Shown in pieces: positions 11,083 through 26,730 of a DNA stretch of 64,000 nt. Position numbers and translations under genes: made by a program. The DNA comes from Leptospira stimsonii. Lineage in GTDB: Bacteria; Spirochaetota; Leptospiria; Leptospirales; Leptospiraceae. The notes under the pieces are model-generated. The model had not been told where the DNA came from and did not search any database. It worked only from the letters and a program-made list of their open reading frames with translations. The stretch's first letter is position 1. Every line of letters begins with the position of its first letter. The DNA is taken from positions 62,001-126,000 of the forward strand of contig NZ_QHCS01000002.1 in the NCBI RefSeq assembly GCF_003545875.1, in the 5' to 3' direction.

Positions 11083-11504
11083 CAATGGATTGGATCATGG
11101 GACTGATCGGCGGCGCGGTCATCGGAATCGCCGTCTCTTTGATGCTTTTGTGGAACGGAAGGGTTACCGGAGTCAGCGGTATCGTATACGGCGTTCTTAT
11201 CCCGGTGAAAGGAGATACGGCTTGGCGTTGGTTTTTCATCACGGGTTTGTTGTTAGGTGGACTTTCTCTTAAGATCGTCGCTCCCGATCTTTTAGCTGTC
11301 GAGTTGCAAACTAAAACCTGGATCGGCTCGCTTGCCGGAGTCCTTGTCGGCTTTGGCGCGATGTTGGGAGGAGGTTGTACCAGCGGTCACGGAGTCTGCG
11401 GAGTCAGTCGATTTTCAATTCGATCCATCGTTGCTACATTCGTTTTTATGGGAGCAGGGATGGCGGCCGTATTATTACTTCGAAAGATCGGGTGGTTTAT
11501 ATGA
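11079..11504 (+). CDS. YeeE/YedE-family sulfur transporter, first half
   Basis: 141 residues with four helices. The conserved motif GGGCTSGHGVCGVSRFS near residue 95 contains the Cys that in YeeE (TsuA) proteins binds thiosulfate or sulfane sulfur. A single-chain YeeE is about 350 residues; here the protein is split into two short genes, a common bacterial arrangement. It overlaps the dioxygenase gene by 4 bases and the second half by 4 bases (ATGA at 11501), showing translational coupling. The expected role is uptake of a sulfur compound through the inner membrane. Substrate is inferred from the family and neighbours. Confidence 0.88.
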   Translation: MTMDWIMGLIGGAVIGIAVSLMLLWNGRVTGVSGIVYGVLIPVKGDTAWRWFFITGLLLGGLSLKIVAPDLLAVELQTKTWIGSLAGVLVGFGAMLGGGCTSGHGVCGVSRFSIRSIVATFVFMGAGMAAVLLLRKIGWFI

Positions 11505-11938
11505 AGTATAATCTTGGCGCCCTTGTCGTCGGTTTGTTGTTCGCCATAGGGTTAGGGATCTCCGGAATTTTACAACCGGCAAATATATTAGGATTTCTTG
11601 ATGTATTTGGAAAATGGAATCCCACCCTTCTTTTTACGATGGCGGGAGCAGTTGGGATTCATATTATCACTTACAGATGGATACGTAAAAGAAAAACTCC
11701 GATGTTCTCTAAGGAATGGTTTATACCCAATCGACAGGAGATCACGCCCGCGCTCGTTATCGGGAGTATCATTTTCGGGATCGGCTGGGGTTTGGGAGGT
11801 TATTGTCCCACGGTTTCGGTAACGTCCCTTGCGAGTTTTGAAACAAGACCACTCATCGTTTTTGGGAGTATCATTCTTGGGATGATACTCTTTTACCTTC
11901 TCGATAAGAAGGTGAATATAAAAAGTAAGTTAGAATAA
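11501..11938 (+). CDS. YeeE/YedE-family sulfur transporter, second half
   Basis: 145 residues starting at MKYNLGALVVGLLFAIGLGI. The ORF is open further upstream, but the ATG overlapping the previous stop (ATGA) is the natural start. It has four helices, with a second family motif FGIGWGLGGYCPTVSVTSL near residue 95 that carries the paired Cys. It should assemble with the upstream half into one pore. The next gene starts 13 bases downstream, keeping it in the same operon. Confidence 0.87.
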   Translation: MKYNLGALVVGLLFAIGLGISGILQPANILGFLDVFGKWNPTLLFTMAGAVGIHIITYRWIRKRKTPMFSKEWFIPNRQEITPALVIGSIIFGIGWGLGGYCPTVSVTSLASFETRPLIVFGSIILGMILFYLLDKKVNIKSKLE

Positions 11939-11951
11939 AAGACGAACGAAG

Positions 11952-12758
11952 ATGCAGATCTTAGGTTACTTCGCAACGTTCGTAATGGGAACATCATTCG
12001 GACTCATCGGCGCCGGCGGGTCCATTCTCATGGTGCCTATTCTTTTCTATCTGTTTAGACAGAATGCGATGGAAGCGACCACAAACTCCTTGTTTGTGGT
12101 CGGTGTAACTGCGTTGATTGGAGCCTGGGTGAAGGCGAAAATCGGAGAGATCGATCTTAAAATAGGATTTTTTTTCGCGATGCCGAGTTTTGCGGGAATC
12201 TTTTTCGCGAGACACTGGATTCTTTCTTCGTTCCCAAATACCTTGGTTCATATTTTCGGATTTACGTTCACCAAATCAGTGTTCGTAATGACGGCTTTTG
12301 CGATCGTAATGCTTTTCAGTGCTTGGGCTATGATTCGTTCCGGCAAAGCGGAAGAAGTGAAAGCTCCTTCCTTCAAAACGTTATCGACGAACTTTCGGAG
12401 CATCGGTCTTAAAGGATTGATTGTGGGCGTGATAACCGGCTTGGTCGGAGCAGGCGGAGGTTTTTTGATCATTCCGGCACTTGTATTACTTCTCAAGTTC
12501 CCTTTGAACCTCGCCATAGGCACTTCGCTTGTGATCGTCGCCGTGAATTCTCTCTTCGGGTTTGCAATCAGCCTTTCTTCCTTGCAGACAACGGATTTTC
12601 CCTTCCTTTTCGGCGTTTCTATTTTAGGGATTGGAGGAATGTTCTTAGGACAGATGCTTTCCGCAAAGATCCAGGAGCGATATCTGAAAAAAGGGTTTGG
12701 CTATTTCGTATTAACGGTAGCGTCTTTGATTCTTTTGGATCAAGGTTCTCGTTTGTAA
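11952..12758 (+). CDS. TauE/SafE-family membrane exporter
   Basis: 268 residues with eight or so helices. Two internal repeats each open with a glycine-rich motif: GLIGAGGSILMVPIL near residue 20 and GLVGAGGGFLIIPALVLL near residue 165. This is the hallmark of TauE/SafE proteins, which export sulfite or sulfonates. As the last gene of the persulfide dioxygenase operon, it plausibly removes sulfite made by the dioxygenase. The start at 11952 is 13 bases after the previous stop. No terminator with a good T-run was seen directly after it, only an A-run. Confidence 0.9.
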   Translation: MQILGYFATFVMGTSFGLIGAGGSILMVPILFYLFRQNAMEATTNSLFVVGVTALIGAWVKAKIGEIDLKIGFFFAMPSFAGIFFARHWILSSFPNTLVHIFGFTFTKSVFVMTAFAIVMLFSAWAMIRSGKAEEVKAPSFKTLSTNFRSIGLKGLIVGVITGLVGAGGGFLIIPALVLLLKFPLNLAIGTSLVIVAVNSLFGFAISLSSLQTTDFPFLFGVSILGIGGMFLGQMLSAKIQERYLKKGFGYFVLTVASLILLDQGSRL

Positions 12759-13366
12759 AAAAAAATCTCACTTCTATTGAGTTGGCGCCGTGGTCTTTTT
12801 TTCGCCGTTGATTCAAAAAAAATCGATGGAATCATTGGATGAAGAATAATGTCCAGGGTTTTCTGCCTTCTATATAAAAAAAATATAATATACTAAAGAT
12901 TTGATTCACATCGAAGAATCACATCTCTATCCGAACCAATTCTTCGGTTTTCTTGTCGGAATGGAGAATTCGACTCTATTTCCTAAGTCATTCTCTCCAA
13001 CAAAGAGAAAGGGTTCCGTTTTGAAGATTTACGTTCTGAAGGAACTGCCGTGTTTATCCGATGGCCGACCCATTCCGGAAGTGTCTCCTAAACAGAAATC
13101 GCGTTCCATGTTGAAAATGGAGTCTTCTTTGAATTCTTTAGCTAGGAAAAAGAAGAATCACTTCGTTTCATCCGAAACGAAAATGAGGAAGGAAAGCGGC
13201 TTTGTATGCTGACGAAGATTTGCTTGAAAGTCAAATCGATTCAAGAAAAAATTGCAATGGGAACAAAGTCCCGCTGAAGTTAGGTTAGGCGAAAGAATTC
13301 TTTTGGGATTGGTTCCAGCATTTCCTCTTCAGCAAATACAAAAAAAGTGGGAAACGAATCAAATCT
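12759..13366. other. Intergenic, no convincing gene
   Basis: A 103-codon open frame (12901-13212, TTG start) has low-complexity basic composition, no ribosome binding site and no family signature. I do not call it a gene. The rest is AT-rich. Confidence 0.45.
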
Positions 13367-13942
13367 ATGGAACTAAAAACACTCTTAGAAAACCTTTCCA
13401 ACCCGGCAAAACGTGCGATTCAAACTTTGAAACTAAAAAAAGTCGAAGACTTAACAAAGTTTACCAGGAACGAGATAGCAGAACTTCACGGAATCGGACC
13501 TAACGCACTTTCCCTGATCGAAGCGGAAATGAAATCTCAGAAGTTGCATTTTAAGAAGCCGGAGGGTGGATCTCGGTCCATGGCCGGAGAGAAGTTCAAA
13601 ACGATCGATCAATACATCGCTTCTTTTCCGAAAGAAATCCGAGAAATGTTAAACGAAATGAGAGATCTCATTCGAAGGTCGGCACCGATGGCGGTAGAAA
13701 AAATAAGCTACAATATGCCGGCTTTTGCATATAACGGAAATCTTGTTTATTTTGCGGCTTTTAAAAAACATCTTGGTTTTTATCCAACCGCAAGTGGGAC
13801 AAAAAAATTTGAAAACGATTTAGTCCCCTATCATTTTTCAAAGGGCGCGATACAATTTCCACTTGATAAGAAATTGCCGAAGGCGCTCATAACAAAAATC
13901 GTAAAGTTTCGTGTTCTGGAAAATACAAAGAAATCAAAGTAA
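13367..13942 (+). CDS. DUF1801 (YdhG/YobT-like) protein with a helix-hairpin-helix N-terminus
   Basis: 191 residues. The first 60 residues, with L-K-K-V-E-D-L-T and E-I-A-E-L-H-G-I-G-P-N-A-L, resemble the helix-hairpin-helix fold of the RNA polymerase alpha C-terminal domain. From about residue 75 the DUF1801 domain follows: IDQYIASFPKEIREML, then A-V-E-K-I-S-Y-N-M-P-A-F and HLGFYPTASG. DUF1801 has a SteA/frataxin-like fold and unknown biochemical role. The combination suggests a DNA- or polymerase-contacting protein, but this is inference. It is probably monocistronic, 60 bases before the cupin gene. Confidence 0.82.
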   Translation: MELKTLLENLSNPAKRAIQTLKLKKVEDLTKFTRNEIAELHGIGPNALSLIEAEMKSQKLHFKKPEGGSRSMAGEKFKTIDQYIASFPKEIREMLNEMRDLIRRSAPMAVEKISYNMPAFAYNGNLVYFAAFKKHLGFYPTASGTKKFENDLVPYHFSKGAIQFPLDKKLPKALITKIVKFRVLENTKKSK

Positions 13943-14003
13943 ATCACAATGCAACTTGTTTCTTTTTAAAGTTTTGTAAAACGAATTTATAAAGGAAGAA
14001 TCC

Positions 14004-14420
14004 ATGAAGCTCCCGATCCTCCTCTTTTTTGTATGTTTTAGTTTATCTTTTGCTCAAGATAACGCAAAGGCTGTTCCCGTTTCCGCGATAAACAGGAAGG
14101 AATTGTTCACGGCGGTTCTTGGAAAAGAAAAATCCGTCTCGAATGTGAAGGTCGTGGAAGTGACGATGGGAAAAAAACAAAGGGCCCCGTTGCATCTGCA
14201 TCCTTGTGTCACGATGGGAGTGGTTACGGAAGGTGTGATCACGTTTCAAATCGAAGGTCAACCGGAACAATTCTTAAAAGCAGGAGATACTTTCTTTGAG
14301 CCGGAAAACGTGAGGATCGCGAAGTTCAACAATGAAAGCGATTCCACTGCGAAGTTCGTGGTCTTCTATCTACTCAAAAAAGAGGGGGATTTCACTCTTC
14401 AAGTGATCGAGAAAGAATAA
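14004..14420 (+). CDS. Secreted cupin-domain protein
   Basis: 138 residues. A signal peptide (MKLPILLFFVCFSLSFAQ, cleavage after S-F-A) is followed by a single cupin barrel. The barrel has the metal-site pattern H-L-H-P (LHLHPCVTMGVVTEG) and a second motif GDTFFEPENV, where the usual His is replaced by Glu or absent, so the metal site may be partial. AAAGGAAG precedes the start. A periplasmic location is inferred. Cupins of this kind are often annotated as enzymes or sensors with small ligands; the ligand here is unknown. Confidence 0.83.
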   Translation: MKLPILLFFVCFSLSFAQDNAKAVPVSAINRKELFTAVLGKEKSVSNVKVVEVTMGKKQRAPLHLHPCVTMGVVTEGVITFQIEGQPEQFLKAGDTFFEPENVRIAKFNNESDSTAKFVVFYLLKKEGDFTLQVIEKE

Positions 14421-14601
14421 AAAACTTTCCTTGATACGGTTTCGTCACACTCGCGACGATCCAATCTGAATCTTCATTTCTATTTCGGATCCTTACGAAG
14501 TTAGGAATTCCATTTTGAATAGAATGGATTGAGAGTGCCTGTTCCATTCTTCGGAAGAAGAAAAGAATGGAAAAAAGGATAGTTGACGATGAACTGGCGT
14601 T

Positions 14602-14994
14602 ATGATCGTTCAAAACGAAATCGTCCAAAAAAAGATTCGAATCATACTCCTTGTTCTGTTTGCCGCCGTTTTTGTTTTTCATTTTCTCGTTTTGATCCGG
14701 ATCATTCCTTATACGATCGTTTGGGGAGGGCGACTGCAGAATTTGGAGCAGATGTATATTTTCGAAGTCGTTTCCATCGTTTTGAATTCTTTCTTTCTTT
14801 TTGTTATTCTTATGGAAGGCAGATGGATTCGAGGTTATTTTTCGACATCTGTTTTAAAAGGCATTTTGTGGGGGATGATCGTCTTGTTCTCCTGGAACAC
14901 ATTCGGAAATTTGAATGCACTCAATTCGTTTGAGAGTTTAGTATTTACTCCCATTACGTTTCTGATCGCCTTACTTTGTTTTCTTTTGGTTTAA
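14602..14994 (+). CDS. Small integral membrane protein
   Basis: 130 residues with four hydrophobic segments: IRIILLVLFAAVFVFHFLVL, the region around VVSIVLNSFFLFVILM, GILWGMIVLFSWNTFGNL, and TPITFLIALLCFLLV at the end. The N-G-N-L-N-A-L-N type loop before the last helix recalls small four-helix families of unknown function in spirochaetes. An open frame running on into the MepB-like gene overlaps its end, so the two are probably cotranscribed. No function can be assigned. Confidence 0.72.
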   Translation: MIVQNEIVQKKIRIILLVLFAAVFVFHFLVLIRIIPYTIVWGGRLQNLEQMYIFEVVSIVLNSFFLFVILMEGRWIRGYFSTSVLKGILWGMIVLFSWNTFGNLNALNSFESLVFTPITFLIALLCFLLV

Positions 14995-15038
14995 TCGAAC
15001 AAAAGGCGAATTCGAAACTCGAGTTCGAAAAAATAAAG

Positions 15039-15596
15039 ATGATGATTAGAAAAATAAATTCTTCTTCCGGAAAGAAAAAAGAGGATGGCATCCTGAAAAA
15101 GAATCACGCTTCCGATTCTTTTCTCGAGCTAAAAGGATTGTTTTTGGATTTTTACGGATTGAAACCGGAGCAGGTTTGGATCGAAAAGGAAGGAGGCGAA
15201 TACGGTGCCTGCCGATTTGAACTCAACAATCGTAAGATCGTATTTCGTACGGCTAAGATTACGCCGACAAAAGCCGGTCAATTTGTTACTCTCTGGAAAC
15301 GAAGGAAGGGGCCGTATCATATCAAAGACGACGTCGACTATTTTATCGTAGCCGCCATTTTTCAAAAACATTCCGGACAATTTATTTTTCCGAAGTCAGT
15401 CCTGCATCAGCATGGGATTCTTTCCGGCGCAAAGGAAGGAAAACGAGGTTTTCGAATCTATCCACCTTGGGATGTGTCGCTTAACAAACAGGCCAATCAA
15501 ACTCAAATCTGGCAGTCGAATTATTTTATGGAGAACGTCGCGGACTTAGAAATCGATCGAAAGAATTTTCTCAACCGCTTAGGTCTCGGAGAATAA
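15039..15596 (+). CDS. MepB-like protein
   Basis: 185 residues from the ATG at 15039; the frame is open from 14976, but the extra residues look like read-through from the preceding gene. The region LKPEQVWIEKEGGEYGACRF, the segment K-A-G-Q-F-V-T-L-W-K-R, and D-V-D-Y-F-I-V-A then Q-F-I-F-P-K-S-V-L match MepB, the third gene of the Staphylococcus mepRAB multidrug cluster, whose role is unknown. No efflux gene is present here. The partner is the small membrane protein just upstream. Confidence 0.8.
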   Translation: MMIRKINSSSGKKKEDGILKKNHASDSFLELKGLFLDFYGLKPEQVWIEKEGGEYGACRFELNNRKIVFRTAKITPTKAGQFVTLWKRRKGPYHIKDDVDYFIVAAIFQKHSGQFIFPKSVLHQHGILSGAKEGKRGFRIYPPWDVSLNKQANQTQIWQSNYFMENVADLEIDRKNFLNRLGLGE

Positions 15597-16288
15597 AATG
15601 AATTTTCGTCGAAGTTTCGTATTCTTTTGGATCGTTACGTCCAACCGTTTTTGTGATCTTTTGATCGCAACGGAACCGTTTCCCACTTTTTTTCGTTTTA
15701 AAAACGAATCCCTTCGAATTTTACGAAAGCTTGGCCACCAGATGATGCGAATTCCGGGAACATTCGGTGAATTGAATGATTGCAAAGCGTCGAATCAGGA
15801 TCCGAAAGCCGTTTCCTCGCCTTCAAAAAAGATGCATCGGGTGGCTCGGTTTTAATACGTAGCAATTTCCCATCGGATTCTCCGCGGAATGAAATCCGAT
15901 TGAAAAGACTGGGATGTTCACGAAATGGAAATCTTGGATTCCATCCGTTTAGAATTTCAAAATCGTTCAGCTCCTGAAGTCATTTCGCTTATCAATTCCC
16001 TTAAGATGGATCTGTGAATATCGATCGTATTTCATTTTGTTTTCTATTTTTAAATCGGGAATAGAATGATAATACTCTCGATCCGTTTATAAATTGGGTT
16101 TTGTCCTTTCAGGATTTATGGCGAAGGTTGCAAATTTATTATATAATATACTCTTAATTCAAAGACGTACGGCGGATTTTTTTTGAAAAATAAATCCGCA
16201 AATTCTTGAGAGGCTCTTGTTGCTTGGTGCAGGGAAAGTCTTGAAGAAAACTTCAACGAGTCTTTGAAAAAATTCTAAAGGATCATCA
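15597..16288. other. Intergenic, possibly with gene debris
   Basis: An 85-codon frame (15598-15855) starts one base after the MepB-like stop. It has no ribosome binding site or family match and may be debris of a decayed gene. No RNA gene was recognised. The last 15 bases hold the AAAGGA ribosome binding site of the next gene. Confidence 0.4.
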
Positions 16289-16714
16289 ATGAAACAAAAA
16301 ACAATCTTACTGGCGCTTATTCTTTTGTTCCCGGTTTTGGCTTACGCGAAAGGGCCGACGAAATACGTTGCGTCTTTGAAAGACTCTACTCAGCAAAACG
16401 TGAATGCAAGAGGAAGCGTGGATGCGATTCTGGACGACGAAACAAGCAAGCTGAAAGTTTCGGGTTCTTACGAATACTTTGGAACGAACGCGACCGATAT
16501 CCTTGTTCAAGTAGAAGGAGCGGCCGCTCCGATTTGTTCCTTCAAACCTCCTTACAACGCGACCAATAGTCCTTGGAAAGACTGGGGATCCTGTGATTTG
16601 AATCTGGATCAGAAGAAGGCGTTGAATGCCGGAAAGGTTTATATTCTTATCAAAACGATCGGAAGAGAAGACGGACAAGTGAAAGGGACGATCACTCTCG
16701 AAGCAAAAAAATAA
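16289..16714 (+). CDS. Secreted CHRD-like protein
   Basis: 141 residues. The signal peptide MKQKTILLALILLFPVLAYA is followed by a beta-rich domain. Near the end, L-N-A-G-K-V-Y-I-L-I-K-T then G-Q-V-K-G-T-I-T-L-E resembles the closing strands of the CHRD domain (L-x-A-G-x-x-Y-V-x-V-x-T ... G-E-I-R-G-x-I). Two Cys (P-I-C-S-F and S-C-D-L) may pair. CHRD domains occur in bacterial surface and periplasmic proteins of unknown activity. AAAGGATCATCA precedes the start, and a good terminator follows. Confidence 0.78.
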   Translation: MKQKTILLALILLFPVLAYAKGPTKYVASLKDSTQQNVNARGSVDAILDDETSKLKVSGSYEYFGTNATDILVQVEGAAAPICSFKPPYNATNSPWKDWGSCDLNLDQKKALNAGKVYILIKTIGREDGQVKGTITLEAKK

Positions 16715-16757
16715 TTACCATTTAAGAATTTCCATTAACTGATCGATTGAATTCGAG

Positions 16758-16800
16758 TTTGTCTTAGGCGCTCCCGAAGCCTAAGGCAAATCCCTTTTTT
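16758..16800 (+). terminator. Rho-independent terminator
   Basis: TTTGTCTTAGGC (16758-16769) pairs with GCCTAAGGCAAA (16779-16790), a 12-pair stem with one G-T wobble and a 9-base loop. CCC and six Ts follow. It ends the CHRD-like gene. Confidence 0.8.
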
Positions 16801-17052
16801 GCAATTTGCGCGAGAATCAAATCTCGTAATAAAAAATCCCCGCTTAAAAAGTTCTGTTTTTTCTTTGATCGGGTATGAAATCGATCAGAAATTTGTTTCA
16901 CACTGAATGGAGAAGAAGGCGACTAACGTGAAAGCAGGCGCGATTTTGCTGGAAAACGGACTTTAAGTCCGCAACAATCTTTTTTTAAAGAAGAATCCAT
17001 TTGTCGGAACAATCAATTCCGAAAATTTAGGCTTGAAATCCGCAAGAGTGTT

Positions 17053-17934
17053 TCACTCGAGTCCGATTTCCAAGGCGACTGGGCAGTGGTCTGAAAGTCT
17101 TTTCTCGCTTTCCGGAATTCCGTCAAAGTCTCCGTCGTCTTCGGGAAACGGAATTTGACTAAAGCGCGCGTTTTCAAAGGGAATATCCGTCAAAATAAAA
17201 TCGATCAGGGATTTGTGGCCCCAACAGGTCTGTTTCGTATAACGTCCCGGATTTTTCAGATCCAAGTCTTCGGAAAGAAGCTTCCAGGATTTTTTGTCCT
17301 TTCCCAAAGGAACGTTCATGTCACCGAGTAAGAAATAATTCTTTTTGCCTTTGAGAATTTCGTTTAACGTTTTGAGCTGTCTGAATCTAAGATTGCGATC
17401 TTTTCCGGAATGACCCGCTTTGAGATGAACGTTTAGGAAAGAATATTTCTTTTTTCCGATGGATACTTTCAGTTCGATTCCGCTTCTCGCTCCGGGCTCT
17501 AAGGAAAGCTCTGGATAAAGAAGAATCTCGTGAGAGACGAATTTCTTCTTCCAACAGATCCCCACTTCTTGTTGATAGCCGGGAGTTTTTGTCACGGAGC
17601 AAAGATAAGAATTCGGAAGAATTTTGAGAACGGCCGTCTCGTTCTCCACCTCTTGCACCGCTAAAATGTCCGGGTCGATCTTCGAAAGATGCGCTTTGAT
17701 TTTTTCGAAGTCGGATTCTTTTCTCGGACTTCTTCCTTTTGGAAATTTATTTTCGTCTCCGACCTCGTCATAGAGAAACATCGCATTGTAACTCACGATC
17801 TTGAGTTTGGTTTCCTGCGCGCTCAAAGATGGCAACAAACCGGAAAGAAATCCGAAAAAAATAAGGATTCGTATCAGGATTCCGGGTGAGAATGAGATCT
17901 TTTCTTTCTGCATCGTGTTGAATTTCTCTAACAT
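17053..17934 (-). CDS. Secreted endonuclease/exonuclease/phosphatase-family protein
   Basis: 293 residues. The signal peptide runs to about residue 40 (ILIFFGFLSGLLPSLSAQ). The EEP fold then shows KIVSYNAMFLYDE, DILAVQEVENE (metal-binding Glu), FLNVHLKAGHSGKDR (catalytic His), YFLLGDMNVPLG (Asp/Asn), IDFILTD, and the final S-D-H-C-P-V-A (catalytic Asp-His). All key residues are present, so it should be an active metal-dependent phosphodiesterase in the periplasm or outside. The substrate (DNA, sphingolipid or phosphoinositide) cannot be told. M8 is an alternative start. Immediately upstream (17985-18480) lies a decayed second copy of the same gene. Confidence 0.9.
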   Translation of the reverse strand: MLEKFNTMQKEKISFSPGILIRILIFFGFLSGLLPSLSAQETKLKIVSYNAMFLYDEVGDENKFPKGRSPRKESDFEKIKAHLSKIDPDILAVQEVENETAVLKILPNSYLCSVTKTPGYQQEVGICWKKKFVSHEILLYPELSLEPGARSGIELKVSIGKKKYSFLNVHLKAGHSGKDRNLRFRQLKTLNEILKGKKNYFLLGDMNVPLGKDKKSWKLLSEDLDLKNPGRYTKQTCWGHKSLIDFILTDIPFENARFSQIPFPEDDGDFDGIPESEKRLSDHCPVALEIGLE

Positions 17935-17984
17935 TCTTTTTATCCGTAGTTATGTTCGGTTTTCGAGTCTTCTTTTTGGATTTT

Positions 17985-18480
17985 CGGAATCAGAATTTCC
18001 AAACGCACCGGGGTCGAGATCGAAAAAACCTCTTTTTACTTCCGGAACACCGTCAATATTTCCCTCGTCTTCCGAAAAAGGAATCCTATGAAACCTTGCA
18101 TTTTTATCAGAACGAAACTTTCATCGACAAGCTGAAATTGATTTTTCCTTCCAATATCGATTCGATCGTTTTTATTTCCGGAAATGGCCTTGGTTAGGCT
18201 ATAGGAATCCGCATTGGGAAGAATTCTCCAGGGCGCGACTTCGTTTTCCGCTTCTTACAATGCGATTCTGAGAGAATCGATTTTCAGCAAATGATTCCGA
18301 ATCTTCTCGAAGTCGGCTTCATTTCTCGAAATTCTTTCTTTTGAAAATTCTGTTTCCTTCTTCTGCTTCATCCAAGAGAGAAATTGCGTTGAAGCTTGCA
18401 ATTTTAAGCGTTTCTTCTTGTGCCTTGAGAGATTCCACGGCGGGGAACACCGCCGAAAAGAGAAGAATCTTCCCGGAAGT
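17985..18480 (-). pseudogene. Decayed tandem copy of the EEP-family gene
   Basis: The plus-strand sequence follows the intact gene at 17053-17934 in the same order. TTTCCAAACGCACCGG matches TTTCCAAGGCGACTGG, and TTCCGGAACACCGTCAA matches TTCCGGAATTCCGTCAA. Near the other end TTCTCGAAGTCGG matches TTTTCGAAGTCGG, followed by the signal-peptide region with TTCTTGTGCCTTGAGAG against TTCCTGCGCGCTCAAAG. The middle ~370 bases are missing, and stops and frameshifts break every frame. This is a direct duplication that has decayed, seen by eye; exact identity was not calculated. Confidence 0.75.
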
Positions 18481-18809
18481 TCGATTTCATCTTAAAGTTT
18501 TCGGAGATCGCATCGAAAGGAAAGGCCTTAGACGTTCCTTCCTCGTGAACTTTCCATTTTTTGAAACCTCCTTTTCTCAAAAAAATGAGAATTCTCCTCG
18601 GTTGTTTCTTCGGATTCGAAGAAATTTTTTTTCTTCTTTCAGAACTTTTTTTAAAACAGATGAAACTTTCGTAATTGATTTCGATTCTCAAATAGCCTTC
18701 AAAATAAACGCAAAGAAAAGGCCCTGGATCTTCGTTTACTTGCAATTTTTCACATAACCAAAAATCCTGTTTCCAATACCAATATTGGATTCATAGGGAC
18801 TTCATACGA

Positions 18810-19316
<507 letters not shown>

Positions 19317-19334
19317 CCGGGAGTAATACTAAGC

Positions 19335-24344
<5,010 letters not shown>

Positions 24345-24358
24345 GAGTAGCGACAAGA

Positions 24359-24940
<582 letters not shown>

Positions 24941-24945
24941 GAATC

Positions 24946-26169
24946 ATGGAAGTCAAAGTCGAACAAAATCTGATTAACTTTAAACTCGACTCCAAAACTC
25001 GTAGCGCCCTTTTCGGGATGATCGGGATCGGAGTTTTGAGTTTGCTCATCGGGTATTTTACCCTATCACACACACCTCCAAGACACGAGGGTGGACATTC
25101 CAATCCGGCTTGGTCCGCGTTTTTGATCGGAACCTTTTTTATCACCGGGATTGCTCTCGCAGGAGTATTCTTTACTGCGATCAGTCATATCACCGGTTCT
25201 CATTGGTCCGTCACAGTCAGAAGAATTGCGGAAGGATACGGTTTGTTCTTACCGGTTGTCGCGGTTCTTTTGCTCGTAACCACGTTCGGGATTCACGATC
25301 TTTACGAATGGAGCCACGAGGACGTCGTAGCACACGATCATCTTCTGCAACACAAGAAACCTCTTCTGAACATTCCTTTTTTCGTAGTTCGAATGATTCT
25401 TTTCGGAGCGGTTTGGTCGGTTTTCGGTTGGCTCTTCTACAAAAGATCCACGAAACAAGATCAGGATAAGGACGTAGCGCACACGCAGTTCAACGCAAGA
25501 TTGTCCGGCGGTTTTATCGTATTTTTCGCTCTTTCCTTTTCTCTCGCTTCTTTCGATTTGATCATGTCCTTAACTCCGCATTGGTTCTCTACCATGTTCG
25601 GTGTGTATTGTTTTGCAGGCGCGTATCAAACCGGACTTTCCAGTCTCGTGATTATGATCTACTTTCTGAAAAAGAAAGGATATCTCGGAAACCTCGTGAA
25701 TGAAAACCACATCCACGATATCGGGAAGTTTCTGCTCGGCTTCTGTACATTCTGGGCTTACGTAGGATTCTCACAGTTTATGTTGATCTGGTATGCGAGT
25801 ATCCCGGAAGAAACTTTTTTCTATGAACAAAGATTAACCGGCGGATGGGAAGCGATCACATACGCTCTTCCTTTTATTAAGTTCGTAATTCCTTTCCTTC
25901 TTTTGCTCAATCGTCCGAATAAAAGAGATATCAATGCACTTGTAAAGATCGCTCTCTGGATCGTTTTTACTCAGGTGATCGAAATTTACTGGCTGGTATT
26001 CCCGGCGAACTTCGAGCACTTCAATCTTTCCGGATTGATTCTTACCTTCGGAGCGGTGATCGGTTTTATCGGCCTTTTCGCTTTCGTAGTTCTCAAACGT
26101 TTCGAGTCTGCTCCTTTGATCCCGGTCGGGGATCCGAGATTGGATCAAGCTCTGCATCACCATCAATAA
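24946..26169 (+). CDS. actF: Alternative complex III, second quinol-binding membrane subunit ActF
   Basis: 407 residues with ten predicted helices. Features shared with ActF are a long amphipathic N-terminus, HITGSHWSVTVRRIAEGYG, and the H-H-x-x-x type C-terminal tail. It is a diverged paralogue of ActC. It follows actE by 5 bases. The last residues are His-rich (A-L-H-H-H-Q), possibly metal-loosened tails, which I note only as an observation. It is followed by a lipoprotein gene 12 bases away. Confidence 0.91.
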   Translation: MEVKVEQNLINFKLDSKTRSALFGMIGIGVLSLLIGYFTLSHTPPRHEGGHSNPAWSAFLIGTFFITGIALAGVFFTAISHITGSHWSVTVRRIAEGYGLFLPVVAVLLLVTTFGIHDLYEWSHEDVVAHDHLLQHKKPLLNIPFFVVRMILFGAVWSVFGWLFYKRSTKQDQDKDVAHTQFNARLSGGFIVFFALSFSLASFDLIMSLTPHWFSTMFGVYCFAGAYQTGLSSLVIMIYFLKKKGYLGNLVNENHIHDIGKFLLGFCTFWAYVGFSQFMLIWYASIPEETFFYEQRLTGGWEAITYALPFIKFVIPFLLLLNRPNKRDINALVKIALWIVFTQVIEIYWLVFPANFEHFNLSGLILTFGAVIGFIGLFAFVVLKRFESAPLIPVGDPRLDQALHHHQ

Positions 26170-26181
26170 AGAGGAAGAAGA

Positions 26182-26661
<480 letters not shown>

Positions 26662-26693
26662 GTAAACAGCAACCGTTACAAACATTAGAAAGT

Positions 26694-26730
26694 TCCATGC
26701 CTCTTCGAAAGGAGGGCATGGATTTTTTTT
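26694..26730 (+). terminator. Rho-independent terminator of the act operon
   Basis: TCCATGCCTC pairs with GAGGGCATGGA (one bulged base) around a TTCGAAAG loop, and eight Ts follow at 26723-26730. Confidence 0.9.

Noticed and set aside
12901..13212. 103-codon open frame
   Set aside because: TTG start, no ribosome binding site, basic low-complexity composition and no family signature; likely chance.
15598..15855. 85-codon frame directly after the MepB-like gene
   Set aside because: No ribosome binding site or recognisable motif; perhaps debris, not called as a gene.
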